Source of the DNA: 20CM-2-55-15 sp963738025
Lineage (GTDB): Bacteria; Acidobacteriota; Terriglobia; 20CM-2-55-15
NCBI GenBank assembly: GCA_963738025.1
Contig: CAVTWA010000006.1
Span: 496,001-560,000, forward strand
Length of the DNA stretch: 64,000 bases
Direction of reading: 5' to 3'
In this document: in pieces, positions 26,070 to 36,600 of the stretch
How positions within the stretch are numbered: position 1 is the first letter of the stretch
Layout of the letters: each line of letters opens with the position of its first letter
Notes under the pieces: generated by a model
What the model was told of the DNA's origin: nothing
Database searches by the model: none
The model's input: only the letters and a program-made list of their open reading frames with translations
Translations under genes and position numbers: made by a program

Positions 26070-26943
26070 ATGTTGTGGGGACTACGCGTTCGTATATTTG
26101 TCGCGATTTCGATCTCCATATTCCTGTGCTTATCAGAAGTAAACCTTTGTGCCGCCACGCAGGAATTCTGGATGGCCGCCGACGTAAGTCCTTCGGTTGT
26201 CCTGGACCTCTATTCGGGGCAAGTTCCCGTCACCATTTCGTCCGCCACCGTGTCTTCGCGGTTATCTGTTCTGGTTCATCTTTCGAGCCTGACACCAGAA
26301 CAATGGGACGTCATTCAAGGGCGCATACGCAACCTCATTAATGCGACGCGTCAAAGCGGCGGTATCGACCTATATTATTGGCGACACGGGGGTGCGAGAT
26401 GACAGCGTGGGATTGTTTTCCTTCAGCGATCGCCTTACAACTCTTCAGCCCTTTACAAAGGATCGAAATGCGATCCTCTCGTCGCTGCTCAAGACCCGTG
26501 CCAGCGGGGCGACGGCTTTATACGATTCCATGGCTCAGCTCTCGCGGGCCCTTTCGAAATCCGGCGGCAAGAAAGCGATATTGTTATTTACAGATGGACG
26601 CGATAATGCCAGCGTCCTGACCATCGATAGCGCCGTTTCAACCATCCGCCGTATCGGCGTTCCGATTTACACGGTGGCGGAGGGCGAATTGCTGCAGGAT
26701 CGAGCCGTCCTCACCCGTTTGAAAGAAATTTCTGAGTCCACCAATGGCGTGCCGTTTGAAGCCCGAAAGGCAGAGGATCTACGCGATATCTTCAGCAAAA
26801 TCGGGAAAGACCTGCAGCACCTGTATCTGCTGGGCTATTACTCCACCAACACGAATGCCAAATCGGAGTGGCGGCGCATCAGTGTTCGCCTCCCGGAGCA
26901 CGCGCAGTTCAAGATTCGCGCCAAGGAAGGATACTGGAGATGA
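26070..26943 (+). pseudogene. VWA-domain secreted protein with one frame break
   Basis: The first frame (26070 to about 26392) gives a signal peptide, a beta-rich segment and VLVHLSSLTPEQWDVIQGRI; the +1 frame then continues DDSVGLFSFSDRLTTLQPFT, AILLFTDGRDNAS and LYLLGYYSTNTNAKSEWRRI to 26943. Together they match the VWFA-related family common in Acidobacteria. The switch falls at a run of five G (26388-26392); with four G the two halves join in frame. The usual metal site DxSxS is not recognisable (LSSLT), so ion-dependent binding is doubtful. Either a genuine frameshift or a one-base error. Confidence 0.72.
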
Positions 26944-27015
26944 TTTTCGGCTGCGCCCGGTTACGAAGACATTTCAGCACGGCGTAACGTGATTATCGAT
27001 GCGCTGATTGGCGAC

Positions 27016-28326
27016 CTAGTTCATCGACTTCTTCATGATCTCACCTTGCATAAGATCGAATTGGGGGTTTAACAGTAAGGCCCGCTCAAAGTAAGTGCGG
27101 GCGGCAGGAAAGTCATGTGCGGCGCGGGCAATCTGCGCCGCGTGATAAAAGAGCTTCGCATCCTGGGTCCCCAGACGAAGAGCTTGCTCTATTGCGGCTT
27201 GGGCCTCGCGCAACATACCGGCCTTGAGGGCTGTCCAGGCGACAGCGTCTGCGCCGTAGATGTCTTTACGCACTGAGTATTCATCCATTGCAATGGAGAA
27301 CGCCTCTTCAGGTTTCAAATCGTGATCCGCGTAAAATAAAGCCTGCTGGCGGTTGTAGACACTGAGCCGGCTAATGGTTTCAAAAAGCTTGTACTCCTTC
27401 TCCGCGTCCAGGTCACGGCCCACCCGCTTATATAAGTCACCGAGTGCTGCAACGAAAGAGGGATCGGGAATGATGTTTATGGCGTGTTCGTATTGAGTGA
27501 TCGCCTCCGTCAGATCGCCACGGGCTGCGCGGACGCGGGCGAGCGACGCAATAGCACGGAAGTAACCCGGCACCGTTGTCAGCGTGTCCCGGTAGTGTTG
27601 CTCGGCCACTGCATACCTTCCCGCATTGAACGCCAATTCACCCATTTGCCAACGGCACCAGGCGACAGCCTCCCGAGGTGGAACGGGCAGCGTCAAGGCA
27701 ATCCTCAGAGCCTGAAGCATGTGTCGTTCGGCGGCGTCTTGATCACCATGAAGAAAAGCGAGCCGCGACAGTCTCTGTTCGACAGCGACTCGCGTCAGTC
27801 CCTGCACAGCATCCGCCTGCTGGAAAGCTCGAAAGGCAGTCTCCGCTTGTTCGTAGTCTCCCAGCTCCAGTAGCGCGTCGCCGAGGATTTCAAAAGGATA
27901 GCCCTTGCCGGGCTCCAGCTCAATCAGCCGCTCGGCATGGTCACGTGACGCCGTGAATTCATGCGCGGTGAACTCCGCTTGAGCGAGCAACGCCAATGCG
28001 CCGGTGTTGTGTTCTGCGGGCAACGTCGCGAGTGAGGCCTGCGCGGCCCTCATCGCAATCTCGAGCGAAGTAAGGTCTCCAGTCTCGCGAACGTGTTGCA
28101 GATGCCATCCGGCAAGCTTGTTTTGAGCGATGAAGTCGTCAGGATCCTCCATGATTTTCCTCTGGAGAAAGTGAAGGGTCTGCGCGTCCGCTGCGGCCGT
28201 GGAAGGCAGAAGCGCAGCAGAAGGAATCGAAAGCTTCGATTCGTCAGCGATTGAGAGCTTTCCTGTGCAGCCGGTCACAAGTGTCAGGATGAAGGTAACG
28301 ACGACAAAGTATCGATTGCTTTTCAT
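27016..28326 (-). CDS. TPR-repeat lipoprotein
   Basis: 436 residues with a lipobox (LVTGC, Cys20). From about residue 75 it consists of tetratricopeptide repeats, for example YPFEILGDALLELGDYEQAE, FRAIASLARVRAARGDLTEA and DAKLFYHAAQIARAAHDFPA. It lies 71 bases downstream of the DUF4331 gene with a GC-rich hairpin between. TPR proteins are scaffolds; here it probably works with the DUF4331 protein and transporter as a set. Confidence 0.85.
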   Translation of the reverse strand: MKSNRYFVVVTFILTLVTGCTGKLSIADESKLSIPSAALLPSTAAADAQTLHFLQRKIMEDPDDFIAQNKLAGWHLQHVRETGDLTSLEIAMRAAQASLATLPAEHNTGALALLAQAEFTAHEFTASRDHAERLIELEPGKGYPFEILGDALLELGDYEQAETAFRAFQQADAVQGLTRVAVEQRLSRLAFLHGDQDAAERHMLQALRIALTLPVPPREAVAWCRWQMGELAFNAGRYAVAEQHYRDTLTTVPGYFRAIASLARVRAARGDLTEAITQYEHAINIIPDPSFVAALGDLYKRVGRDLDAEKEYKLFETISRLSVYNRQQALFYADHDLKPEEAFSIAMDEYSVRKDIYGADAVAWTALKAGMLREAQAAIEQALRLGTQDAKLFYHAAQIARAAHDFPAARTYFERALLLNPQFDLMQGEIMKKSMN

Positions 28327-28348
28327 TTGACAGTACCCATTTGGCGGC

Positions 28349-28391
28349 AGCGCCGCGAATTACGCGTCTTTACGGAGAATTCGCGGCGGCT
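28349..28391. repeat. GC-rich inverted repeat between two operon genes
   Basis: Arms agcgccgcgaatt (28349-28361) and aattcgcggcggct (28378-28391) with a 16-base loop. It sits between the DUF4331 and TPR genes and could be a processing or partial-termination hairpin. Confidence 0.6.
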
Positions 28392-28397
28392 GCGCTG

Positions 28398-29642
28398 TCA
28401 GTTTCGCGTTTGATCGTCGACCGTGGGATTTTCCAACGGTTGATGAGGTGGCGCGAAGAAAGGGAACACCTTCAAGAGTGGCACGTCATTATTGTTGACG
28501 TTGTCGCTTAGAGCATTCTGATTGGCGATGAAGTATAGAAGCGTATCAATGGTGTCATCACCTGGCCGACGCCCGTTCGGGAAACCAGTGTAGCCGGGAG
28601 TCGTGACGTTCTGCCCTTCACCGACACTGGAGTTGCTTGTATTCAGATTCAAGCGAAGGTAGTCTCCGTGAGTTACAGCAACACTGGCCAGAATTCCGAT
28701 ATTCGTATCATTCGTACCCAGTGCCTTCAGCGTTGCCACGATGTCGCCCGCAAAGCGCCCGGCGGCGTCATCAACTGGCGTGGCGCTGTTGTATTCATTC
28801 TTGCGTGCAAAGGGAATCAACGCGGTATTGACAGCCGGCGTAGCCATCCGATCGACCTGCACAAGCGGGCCGGCCATGACTGCGTCGTCATCGTCGCCGC
28901 GGCTCACCGTGACCTTGCTGCGCAAGGTCACTCCGTTAACTCCGATTACCGGATTAGACGGCATACCGCGTAACATGGAGGCCGGCACACTCAAGGCGAT
29001 CATGTGGATGTTGTAGCCGGCGAAACTGTCGCGTCCCCGCTGCAATCTCGTGGGATCCGGCGTTCCTGCCAGGACCGAAGTTACGAACCGATTGAAACCC
29101 ACGATGTCGAAATAAAACGGATCATCCGTGAGACCGGCGAAAAATGACACGCCCGTCTTCGGATCTGTTGTGACTACGAAGGGATTGGGCGCGCCGTTGA
29201 GAGTTTGCACCGTGGTTGGCGCCGTGACCTGCCAGACCGGATGTCTCTTATCCCGATCGAAGAAACGTACGGTTGCGATCTGCGGAGCGCTTCGTGAGGC
29301 CTGAGGCGAAAATGTGACGTCAATCGAAGCATCTGGAGCCGCGTCGCCGCTGTTTTCGATTTCGAAGCGATACGTGACGTCGGGAGAAAAGAAGCTCAAA
29401 TTCAAAAGTTCGGAAGGAACAACAAATCCTTCGACATCCAAAGCAAGAACTACCTTTGAATTGTCATTGGGGTCTAAGAACGCAAAGACATCTGCAATAT
29501 CGGCGCCTGGATCACCCGCCACTCCTGTAGCTTCGGCGTGATCGGCGCCTTTCATGTGATCCGCAGGTACGATTCCGGCTACCAGCCCGGCTAATAGAAC
29601 CAGCGCAATCACCACGATCTTTTTGACACGAGCGTGAAGCAT
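28398..29642 (-). CDS. DUF4331 family exported protein
   Basis: 414 residues with a signal peptide (IALVLLAGLVAGIVPADH). The DUF4331 hallmarks are present: DHAEATGVAGDPGADIADVF, then LALDVEGFV, and the C-terminal FPNGRRPGDDTIDTLLYFI. The family is widespread and uncharacterised. It sits between a NicO-type transporter gene upstream and a TPR gene downstream on the same strand, suggesting a secreted binding component that works with the transporter. Confidence 0.88.
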   Translation of the reverse strand: MLHARVKKIVVIALVLLAGLVAGIVPADHMKGADHAEATGVAGDPGADIADVFAFLDPNDNSKVVLALDVEGFVVPSELLNLSFFSPDVTYRFEIENSGDAAPDASIDVTFSPQASRSAPQIATVRFFDRDKRHPVWQVTAPTTVQTLNGAPNPFVVTTDPKTGVSFFAGLTDDPFYFDIVGFNRFVTSVLAGTPDPTRLQRGRDSFAGYNIHMIALSVPASMLRGMPSNPVIGVNGVTLRSKVTVSRGDDDDAVMAGPLVQVDRMATPAVNTALIPFARKNEYNSATPVDDAAGRFAGDIVATLKALGTNDTNIGILASVAVTHGDYLRLNLNTSNSSVGEGQNVTTPGYTGFPNGRRPGDDTIDTLLYFIANQNALSDNVNNNDVPLLKVFPFFAPPHQPLENPTVDDQTRN

Positions 29643-29676
29643 GTTCTTCTCCTTCTGACTGATTTACGAACCATCT

Positions 29677-31851
29677 TCATCGCGGCATCGAGGACCAGAT
29701 CTCAATGCCGAGATAAAGACCGAACAAACAACTGAACAACCCGGCGGTTAATTGAATGGGCCGATAGCTTGTCGCCGCTCTTTCTTTGGCCCAATGAAGC
29801 GGAAGCGCCAGAAGAACGCTGATGGCAAGCATTCCCGCCACACTTCCGAAGCCGAAAACCAAAATGTACAAAAACGCCTCGAGCGGAGAATGAATGGTAG
29901 AGAGAACCAGCAGCATCAGTGCCGCGCTCCCGGCGGCACCATGCACCATGCCAACCAGCAGCGGCTTCAGTCCGAGGTGCGTCCAGCCCGCATGCTCGTG
30001 TGCATGCTGGGTGCCGCCAGCGTGGAGGTGCCAGTGCGAATGAGATGTCACGCCGCTATGCAGATGGCTGTGCCCGTGCAATGCGATCTTTCCTTGAAGG
30101 GTGCGGACCAGCACTCGCCCCCCGAGGGTAACAAGCATCAATGCGACCAGAAACTCCAGGCGCGCCTCGACCCAATGGGAAATGCTTACTCTGAAAACGA
30201 TGACGATGAGGCCTGCTAAGGCAAGGGACAGCGTATGGCCGATTCCCCAGAAAAAGCCAATGCCGGAGCTTCGCCAGAGGCTCTTCGATTCGCTGACGAA
30301 CGTGGTAACCGCGACAATGTGGTCCGCATCGGTTGCATGTTTCAAACCGAGCAGCAGTCCCAGTCCAAGAACGACGAACCCCTGCGTTTGAAAAACCAGC
30401 GACGAGTCGTGGAGGATTCCGGTCGAGGCAAGCGAATCTGCAGCTATACCGCATCCGATCAGCGTCACGATTGCTGCCGAGGCGACCGGGAGGACCCGAG
30501 TCAACCGCTCTGCCACTGGCGTATGGCCAATCAGCCTGCCGGCACGGACCACAAGCACTCCGATGACGACCAGCATGAAAGCCAGTCCCATACTGAAAGC
30601 CACCAGCAGCAACAAACCAAATTCAAGCCGATGGAGAGCGATCGCGCTCAGCAAAACGACGAGAGCGGAAGGACAAGGAACGATACCTCCGCTTACGCCG
30701 AGAGCAAGCAGACTCCGCAGGGTAACGGTTTCGGGAATATCATGCGTGTGACTTCCGGGGCCATGGCCGTGATCGTGAGCGTCATGCTGATATCTGGAAA
30801 GCCTGCCACGGAAAAGATTGAACCCAATGGCCACAATCATGATGCCGGAGAGCAATCCCATCCATGGATAAAGCTTCTCAGGAACGATGTAACTGGAAGC
30901 AAATAGAGTTACAAGTCCCAACGCGAAGACACCGACCGTGTGTGAGAACGTGACAATAGCACCTAACAGGAACGCATGGCGCGCTGTACCCCGATTTCCG
31001 ACGAGATAGGCCGCTACCAGCGTCTTTCCGTGACCCGGAGACATGGCATGCAGTCCCCCCAGAACGAACGCCATCCCCATCGCCAGCAGGACCATGCGCA
31101 ATGGCAAATCGCGTTGGCTGAGAATCTCGGAAAGGCGGTCTCCACGCACTACATTCCCCGACAGGAATGCTCCATGCCCGGAAACCTCACCGCCCCGCGC
31201 GTGGCTGGGGGCAACCGCGGCTGATGATGCATTTCCCCCGGGTGACAAGAGAATAGAAACGGAGCTGATGTCTGGCGAGGACGATACGGCGTCAATTGGA
31301 TAGTGCCTGAGCGCGTCACTGCGGTCTATCTGGAATCTGTTGCCTTGTGGAAACTCGATGCCGCCGGCGGCGGCCAACACGATCTCTTTCCACCCGATGC
31401 GCTCGCTATACGTCTCATCGAAGAATTGCAGGCGCGTGACAGGCATAGGCGTCCAAGGCGCCGACAGATCAAAGGAGACTCGCAACACGGGCAGGTTTCC
31501 GGCCCCCGGTGACACTTCCTCCCGGATATTCGAAAGCGTCAGGTCTGGAGCGATCAGATTCAGCAGGAATCGAAAATGTGGTCGTAAGGATTCCACAAGG
31601 TTCTCGACCCTTCTTTGAAGGTCCGGCGATGCGGCTGCACCGGCGGTCTGGATTTGCCAGTCGTCGAAGAGTTGAAAAGTCGGGATCTCCGCGTAGTCTA
31701 GAACCGCATGAATAGATATCGCTGTTTGAGAGATTTCAATCCGGGAGTAATGATTGATGCTGAAGTTCCCCATTGGATGTGCGGAAGCGGGCAACGAAAA
31801 GCCCAGCAGCGCCAGGACTGAAATGATCAATCGCGAACTGCACTTGCTCAT
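29677..31851 (-). CDS. NicO/RcnA-type nickel-cobalt transporter, double domain
   Basis: 724 residues. A signal-like N terminus precedes a ~240-residue extracytoplasmic domain (MGNFSINHYSRIEI), then a first membrane unit with GGLHAMSPGHGKTLVAAYLV and FSHTVGVFALG, a His-rich loop (HDAHDHGHGPGSHTHD), and a second unit with the LKHATDADHIVAV motif of metal transporters and another His-rich loop (HGHSHLHSGVTSHSHWHLHA). Together these point to a nickel/cobalt-type metal transporter made of two fused units. The His loops likely bind metal. First gene of a three-gene cluster with DUF4331 and TPR genes and divergent from the ECF sigma gene. Confidence 0.85.
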   Translation of the reverse strand: MSKCSSRLIISVLALLGFSLPASAHPMGNFSINHYSRIEISQTAISIHAVLDYAEIPTFQLFDDWQIQTAGAAASPDLQRRVENLVESLRPHFRFLLNLIAPDLTLSNIREEVSPGAGNLPVLRVSFDLSAPWTPMPVTRLQFFDETYSERIGWKEIVLAAAGGIEFPQGNRFQIDRSDALRHYPIDAVSSSPDISSVSILLSPGGNASSAAVAPSHARGGEVSGHGAFLSGNVVRGDRLSEILSQRDLPLRMVLLAMGMAFVLGGLHAMSPGHGKTLVAAYLVGNRGTARHAFLLGAIVTFSHTVGVFALGLVTLFASSYIVPEKLYPWMGLLSGIMIVAIGFNLFRGRLSRYQHDAHDHGHGPGSHTHDIPETVTLRSLLALGVSGGIVPCPSALVVLLSAIALHRLEFGLLLLVAFSMGLAFMLVVIGVLVVRAGRLIGHTPVAERLTRVLPVASAAIVTLIGCGIAADSLASTGILHDSSLVFQTQGFVVLGLGLLLGLKHATDADHIVAVTTFVSESKSLWRSSGIGFFWGIGHTLSLALAGLIVIVFRVSISHWVEARLEFLVALMLVTLGGRVLVRTLQGKIALHGHSHLHSGVTSHSHWHLHAGGTQHAHEHAGWTHLGLKPLLVGMVHGAAGSAALMLLVLSTIHSPLEAFLYILVFGFGSVAGMLAISVLLALPLHWAKERAATSYRPIQLTAGLFSCLFGLYLGIEIWSSMPR

Positions 31852-32001
31852 GAATCGTCCTCCGTCATGACATCCCTTAATACGTGCCTCCCTATGGATT
31901 TGGATGGATTCGATTTAACTTTCACGAATTAAGAGTCCCGTCCAGGAGACGCGTATTCACCCGCTGGCTCCTGAGGTTCATACTTGTTACTATGTCGGCC
32001 A

Positions 32002-32568
32002 ATGGCCGATGAAGCGCGCGTTGAACAAGAAGACCGCCAGTTGATCCAGCGCATGGCAGCGAAAGACGCCGACGCGCTGGATGCGTTTTATGCGCGCTAC
32101 AACCGCATCGCGTTTGGTTTGATTTTCAGAATTGTTGGAAATCGGCCGGACGCTGAAGATGTCTTGACGGATGTTTTCTGGCAGATATGGCAACAGTCGG
32201 CCCGATACGATTCTTCTCGGGGAAAACCTCTTGGTTGGCTTCTCACGATCGCACGTACACGGGCGATCGACTCGCTTCGTTCCTCCGGCAGGCTGAAAGA
32301 AAACACGGAGCCCTTTGATCCACAGAAAGACCGGCCTTCTCCGGCCCCCGAAACCGATATTTTCGTTCTCACGGATACGCGCCACGCAGTTCAGGAGGCG
32401 CTGCGAACGCTGCCTGAGCAACAGAGGGTCCCGCTCGAAATGGCATACTTCCAGGGAATGAGCCACACCGAGATCGCGGCGACGCTGGGACAGCCCCTTG
32501 GAACTGTAAAAGATCGAATTCGAACCGCAATGTTGCATCTAAGACAGCGGTTGAAACCGTATTTATAA
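32002..32568 (+). CDS. ECF-family RNA polymerase sigma factor (SigK-like)
   Basis: About 188 residues from ATG 32002; a TTG at 31984 is an alternative. Region sigma-2 is recognisable in DAFYARYNRIAFGLIFRIVG and AEDVLTDVFWQIW, and region sigma-4 in ALRTLPEQQRVPLEMAYFQG and GTVKDRIRTAMLHLRQRL. It is followed 10 bases later by its anti-sigma factor. It is divergent from the transporter cluster and may control it; that link is inference. Confidence 0.9.
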   Translation: MADEARVEQEDRQLIQRMAAKDADALDAFYARYNRIAFGLIFRIVGNRPDAEDVLTDVFWQIWQQSARYDSSRGKPLGWLLTIARTRAIDSLRSSGRLKENTEPFDPQKDRPSPAPETDIFVLTDTRHAVQEALRTLPEQQRVPLEMAYFQGMSHTEIAATLGQPLGTVKDRIRTAMLHLRQRLKPYL

Positions 32569-32578
32569 GTGACGGCAT

Positions 32579-33367
32579 ATGAAACATAGCCACACCACGG
32601 AGGATCTCCAGGAACAGGCCAGCCTGTATGCTGCCGGTGCGATGACAGACACCGAACGGCTGCAGTACACACGTCATCTTGAAGACGATCAGTGTGGGGT
32701 CTGCCAGGCCGAGGTGAATGAACTGCAGGCTGCTGCGTCGATGCTTGCGTTCATTGCACCTTCAGTTGTTCCCTCTCCTGCCGTGCGCGGGCGACTGTTA
32801 GATCAGGCGCGCAGCACTGCGGGCCGCGCGGAAGCCAAATCGTCGATGATTTTCTTCCGCCGCAGTTGGACGGAGTTGATTGCAGTTGCAGCTGCACTAG
32901 GCGCCATGGCCTTCGCTTTTGCGGCCATTCGAACGAGCAGCGAATTGCGGGATTTGAACAATGCGCTGACGAGTCGAATTGCTCAACTCGAGGTCCAACT
33001 CGTCCGGACACGAACATACATTTCCACTTTAACGTCACCCGACGTTCGTGTCGTGAATCTTGCCGGGCAAGGGGCAAACGTCCAGGCGAGCGGGAGGCTC
33101 TTCTGGGATATGAAGCAGAAGCGCTGGTTCTTTTATGTGAAAGATTTGCCCCCCGTTCCTGCGGATAAAAGCTATGAATTGTGGTTTGTACCTAAAACGG
33201 GCACACCGGTCCGGGCCGTAGTCTTTAATACGGAGACGAATGGGTCGTCAGAAGTGGAAGTAACTGTACCGGAAGGACTGGATTTGCGTGCGGCCGCTGT
33301 CACCACAGAACCGGCCGGCGGCACCGATCAGCCGACCGGAGCGTTTGCCTTGTTGGGAGCCATGTAG
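32579..33367 (+). CDS. RskA-type anti-sigma factor
   Basis: 262 residues. The N-terminal zinc-binding anti-sigma region contains RHLEDDQCGVCQAE, followed by one membrane helix (ELIAVAAALGAMAFAFAAI) and the RskA C-terminal domain outside the membrane (MKQKRWFFYVKDLPPVPADK, then SYELWFVPKTGTPV). It should hold the adjacent sigma factor inactive until the signal triggers its cleavage. The ~290 bases after it show nothing clear. Confidence 0.88.
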   Translation: MKHSHTTEDLQEQASLYAAGAMTDTERLQYTRHLEDDQCGVCQAEVNELQAAASMLAFIAPSVVPSPAVRGRLLDQARSTAGRAEAKSSMIFFRRSWTELIAVAAALGAMAFAFAAIRTSSELRDLNNALTSRIAQLEVQLVRTRTYISTLTSPDVRVVNLAGQGANVQASGRLFWDMKQKRWFFYVKDLPPVPADKSYELWFVPKTGTPVRAVVFNTETNGSSEVEVTVPEGLDLRAAAVTTEPAGGTDQPTGAFALLGAM

Positions 33368-33658
33368 TCGTCACGGATTTAGCGGTGCGGACAAATTGTA
33401 TCCAGCGATCAGGAGGCCGGCATTCAGTGCCCATCCTCGGCAGATCCGTTGTCGGCTACGGCTGTACTCGTTGTTTGGCGAACCGATCCGAGTGTGTCAG
33501 CACATACCCCCGGTCAAACCGCAGCGTTAATCGACTGAAGGAACTCGCCGAAACCTTCGGACTCACCCTGAAGTGGTATCCTGATTTTATACCTGGCTCA
33601 TGCAATAGGCTCGCTTCGCGCGTAAAACGCGGAGCCCCTTCCTGGCTGGGAATGGACC

Positions 33659-36600
33659 ATGAAAAAAGCACGCAAACACGGGACGCTGAGGTCCAGGGAG
33701 TCTGCCGGTCAACCCGCCAGAACTCAGGCCAAGGCGGCCCAAACGAATGCCGAAAGCCAACCGTTCAGAAACGGCCCCTTTCCCATTGTGGGCATTGGCG
33801 CGTCGGCGGGTGGGCTGGACGCTTTCACACAACTGCTGAAGCATTTGCCGACTGACACCGGCATGGGTTTTGTGCTGGTGCAGCATCTGGACCCCGATCA
33901 CGAGAGCGCATTGGCGCAAATTCTGTCGCGGGTCACTTCGATGCCGGTGCGCGAAGTCGCCAACGAACTCCGGATCGCACCGAATCACGTTTATATCATT
34001 CCGCCGAATACCGGCATGGCCACGGTGCAGGGTGTGCTGAAACTCCACCGCCGGCCGACAAGGCGGGCGCCGCATCATTCCATTGATTTTTTCTTTGACT
34101 CGCTCGCCCGGGATCAGCGCGAATGCGCCATCGGCGTCATTCTTTCAGGCACGGCCTCGGACGGGACCTTAGGCATGGAGGCCATTAAGGCCGAGGGTGG
34201 GATTACTTTTGCGCAGGACGAATCGGCCAGGTATGACTCGATGCCGCGGAGCGCCATTGCGTCGGGTTGTGTGGATTTCGTCCTCTCGCCGGAGAACATA
34301 GCCAAAGAGTTGGCCCGCATAGCCAGGCATCCTTATGTGGCAGGCCAACCCATCGGTTCGGCGTTCTCCCCAGCGGAAGGACAGAAGAAGAAAGGTGAGG
34401 AGTCCGCGGAGCAGCGGAGTCGCGGGAAAAACGGCCTCGAGAAAATTCTTCTTCTGTTGCGCAATCAGTTCGGCGTCGATTTCTCACTCTACAAATCCAA
34501 AACCGTTCACCGCCGCATTAACCGGCGGATGCTACTCAATAAGGTCGACCGACCGGAGGCGTATGCCAATCTGCTGCGGGACAATCCGAAAGAGTTGGCA
34601 TCGCTCTATTCGGACATGCTCATCAGTGTGACCAGTTTTTTCCGCAATCCCGCAGCGTTCGAGGTCTTGAAGGAGAAGGTCTTTCCCAAAATTATCCGGC
34701 AACAGCACGATAAACCGCTCCGCATCTGGGTGCCGGGTTGCTCTACCGGCCAGGAAGCTTATTCGATTGCCATGTCCTTCGTTGAATTCTCCGAGCAGGC
34801 TGGCCAGGCGCGCACCGTCCGGCTTTTCGCTACGGATGTCAACGAAGCGGTGCTTGATAAAGGCCGCTCCGGCCTTTACGGCAAAAGCCTTGTGCAGGAC
34901 CTCTCGCCGTATCGCTTGCGCCGGTTCTTCGTCGAGGAGAATGGCGACTATCGCGTCGCCAAGTTCCTGCGGGAGATGGTCGTCTTCGCCCGGCAAAATC
35001 TTCTGACGGATCCGCCCTTCTCGCACCTGGACCTGGTCAGTTGCCGCAATCAGCTGATTTATCTCGAACACGCCTCGCAGCAGAAGATACTGGCAATGCT
35101 CCATTACGCCCTCAAACCCGGAGGTTTTTTGTTCCTGGGCGAAGCTGAGTCCATTGGCTCGGAGGCCGAACTGTTTGAGACGGTGGATAAGAAACACAAA
35201 ATCTATTCCAAAAAGCCTGGCCTGACGGCTCATCTGCATTTTGTTCCCCGTCATCCGGCTGACAAGAACGAAATTCGCACTCCCGAACCTCCCGTCGCTC
35301 AGGAAGGATTCCCGAACCACGTCGATACGCAGCGCGAGGCAGATCGCGTCACCCTGAAGCGTTTCGCCCCGCCCAGCGTGCTGATTGACGGCCGATTGCA
35401 AGTCTTGCAGTTTCGGGGCGAGACCGGCCTGTTTTTGAAGCCGCCCAGCGGCTCCGCTAACTTCGACGTGCTGAAGATGGCGCGGGAAGGCTTGGCGCTA
35501 CCGCTGCGCACAGCTATCAAGAAAGCGCAGCAGGAAAAGCAGGTCGTTCGCCGGGAAGGCGTACGGGTTCAGAACCGAGGGATACGGATGGTGAATCTTG
35601 AAGTCATCCCCCTCACACATTTCAAGGAACGATGCTGCTTGATCTTTTTTGAGGAAGCAATGAAGGGCGGCCCCACCGAAAAAATCCCGGGCCTTGACGA
35701 ACGACAACCGATCAAGCGGGCCTGGAGGCCGCATTCCAGCCGAATCCCGCCGTGTCGCCGAACTGGAGCGGGAGCTGGCCGAGAACCGCGACTACACGGA
35801 GTCCCTCCAGGAGCAACACGAGGCCGCCAACGAAGAACTCCAGGCCTCGAACGAAGAAGCCACTTCCGCCAACGAGGAATTGCAAAGCCTCAATGAGGAA
35901 ATGGAGACTTCGAAAGAAGAACTGGAATCCGCCAACGAAGAGTTGACTACCGTCAATGAGGAGATGGCCAATCGCAACGCCGAACTGAACCGCTCCAACG
36001 CCGACTTGAACAATCTCCATGCCAGCATCAATATGGCCATTCTGTTACTCAGTCGCGACCTGGCCATCCGCCGATTCACACCCCTCGCAGGAAAATTGTT
36101 CAACCTGCTGGCTGGTGACGTGGGCCGTCCCTTGAGCAATGTCCGGCACAATGTCGATTTGCCCGAATCTCGACCAATTGCTCCAGGAAGTCATCAACAC
36201 CCTCAATGAGCATGAAGAGGAGGTGCAGGACACGGAAGGTCGCTGGTATTCGTTGCGCGTCCGCCCCTACGTCACGCTGGATAACAAGATTGACGGTGTA
36301 GTGCTTGCGTTGGCGGACATCGACGCTGTTAAACGCAGCGAGCAGGAAATCGCGGCGGCGCGCGATTACGCCGAAGCCATTCTCCGGACGACACGATATC
36401 CATTCGTCGTCCTCACGGAGGATTTGCTGGTCCACACCGCAAACGCAGCCTTCTACAAAACCTTCAAGGTGCCGCCCGGCCAGACAAATGGACGCTTGAT
36501 TTATGAAGTTGGCAACGGCCAGTGGAACATACCCAGGTTGCGCCAGTTGCTGGAAGACATTCTGCCCCGGAACAGTTTCTTCAATGACTTCGAAGTCACG

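Noticed and set aside
29752..30906. Several open frames antisense to the NicO-type transporter
   Set aside because: His-rich and Gly-rich coding on the true strand gives long antisense frames; no independent support.
33608..33635. Hairpin before the CheB-CheR gene taken as a riboswitch
   Set aside because: Short, GC-rich and imperfect; no conserved aptamer features seen.
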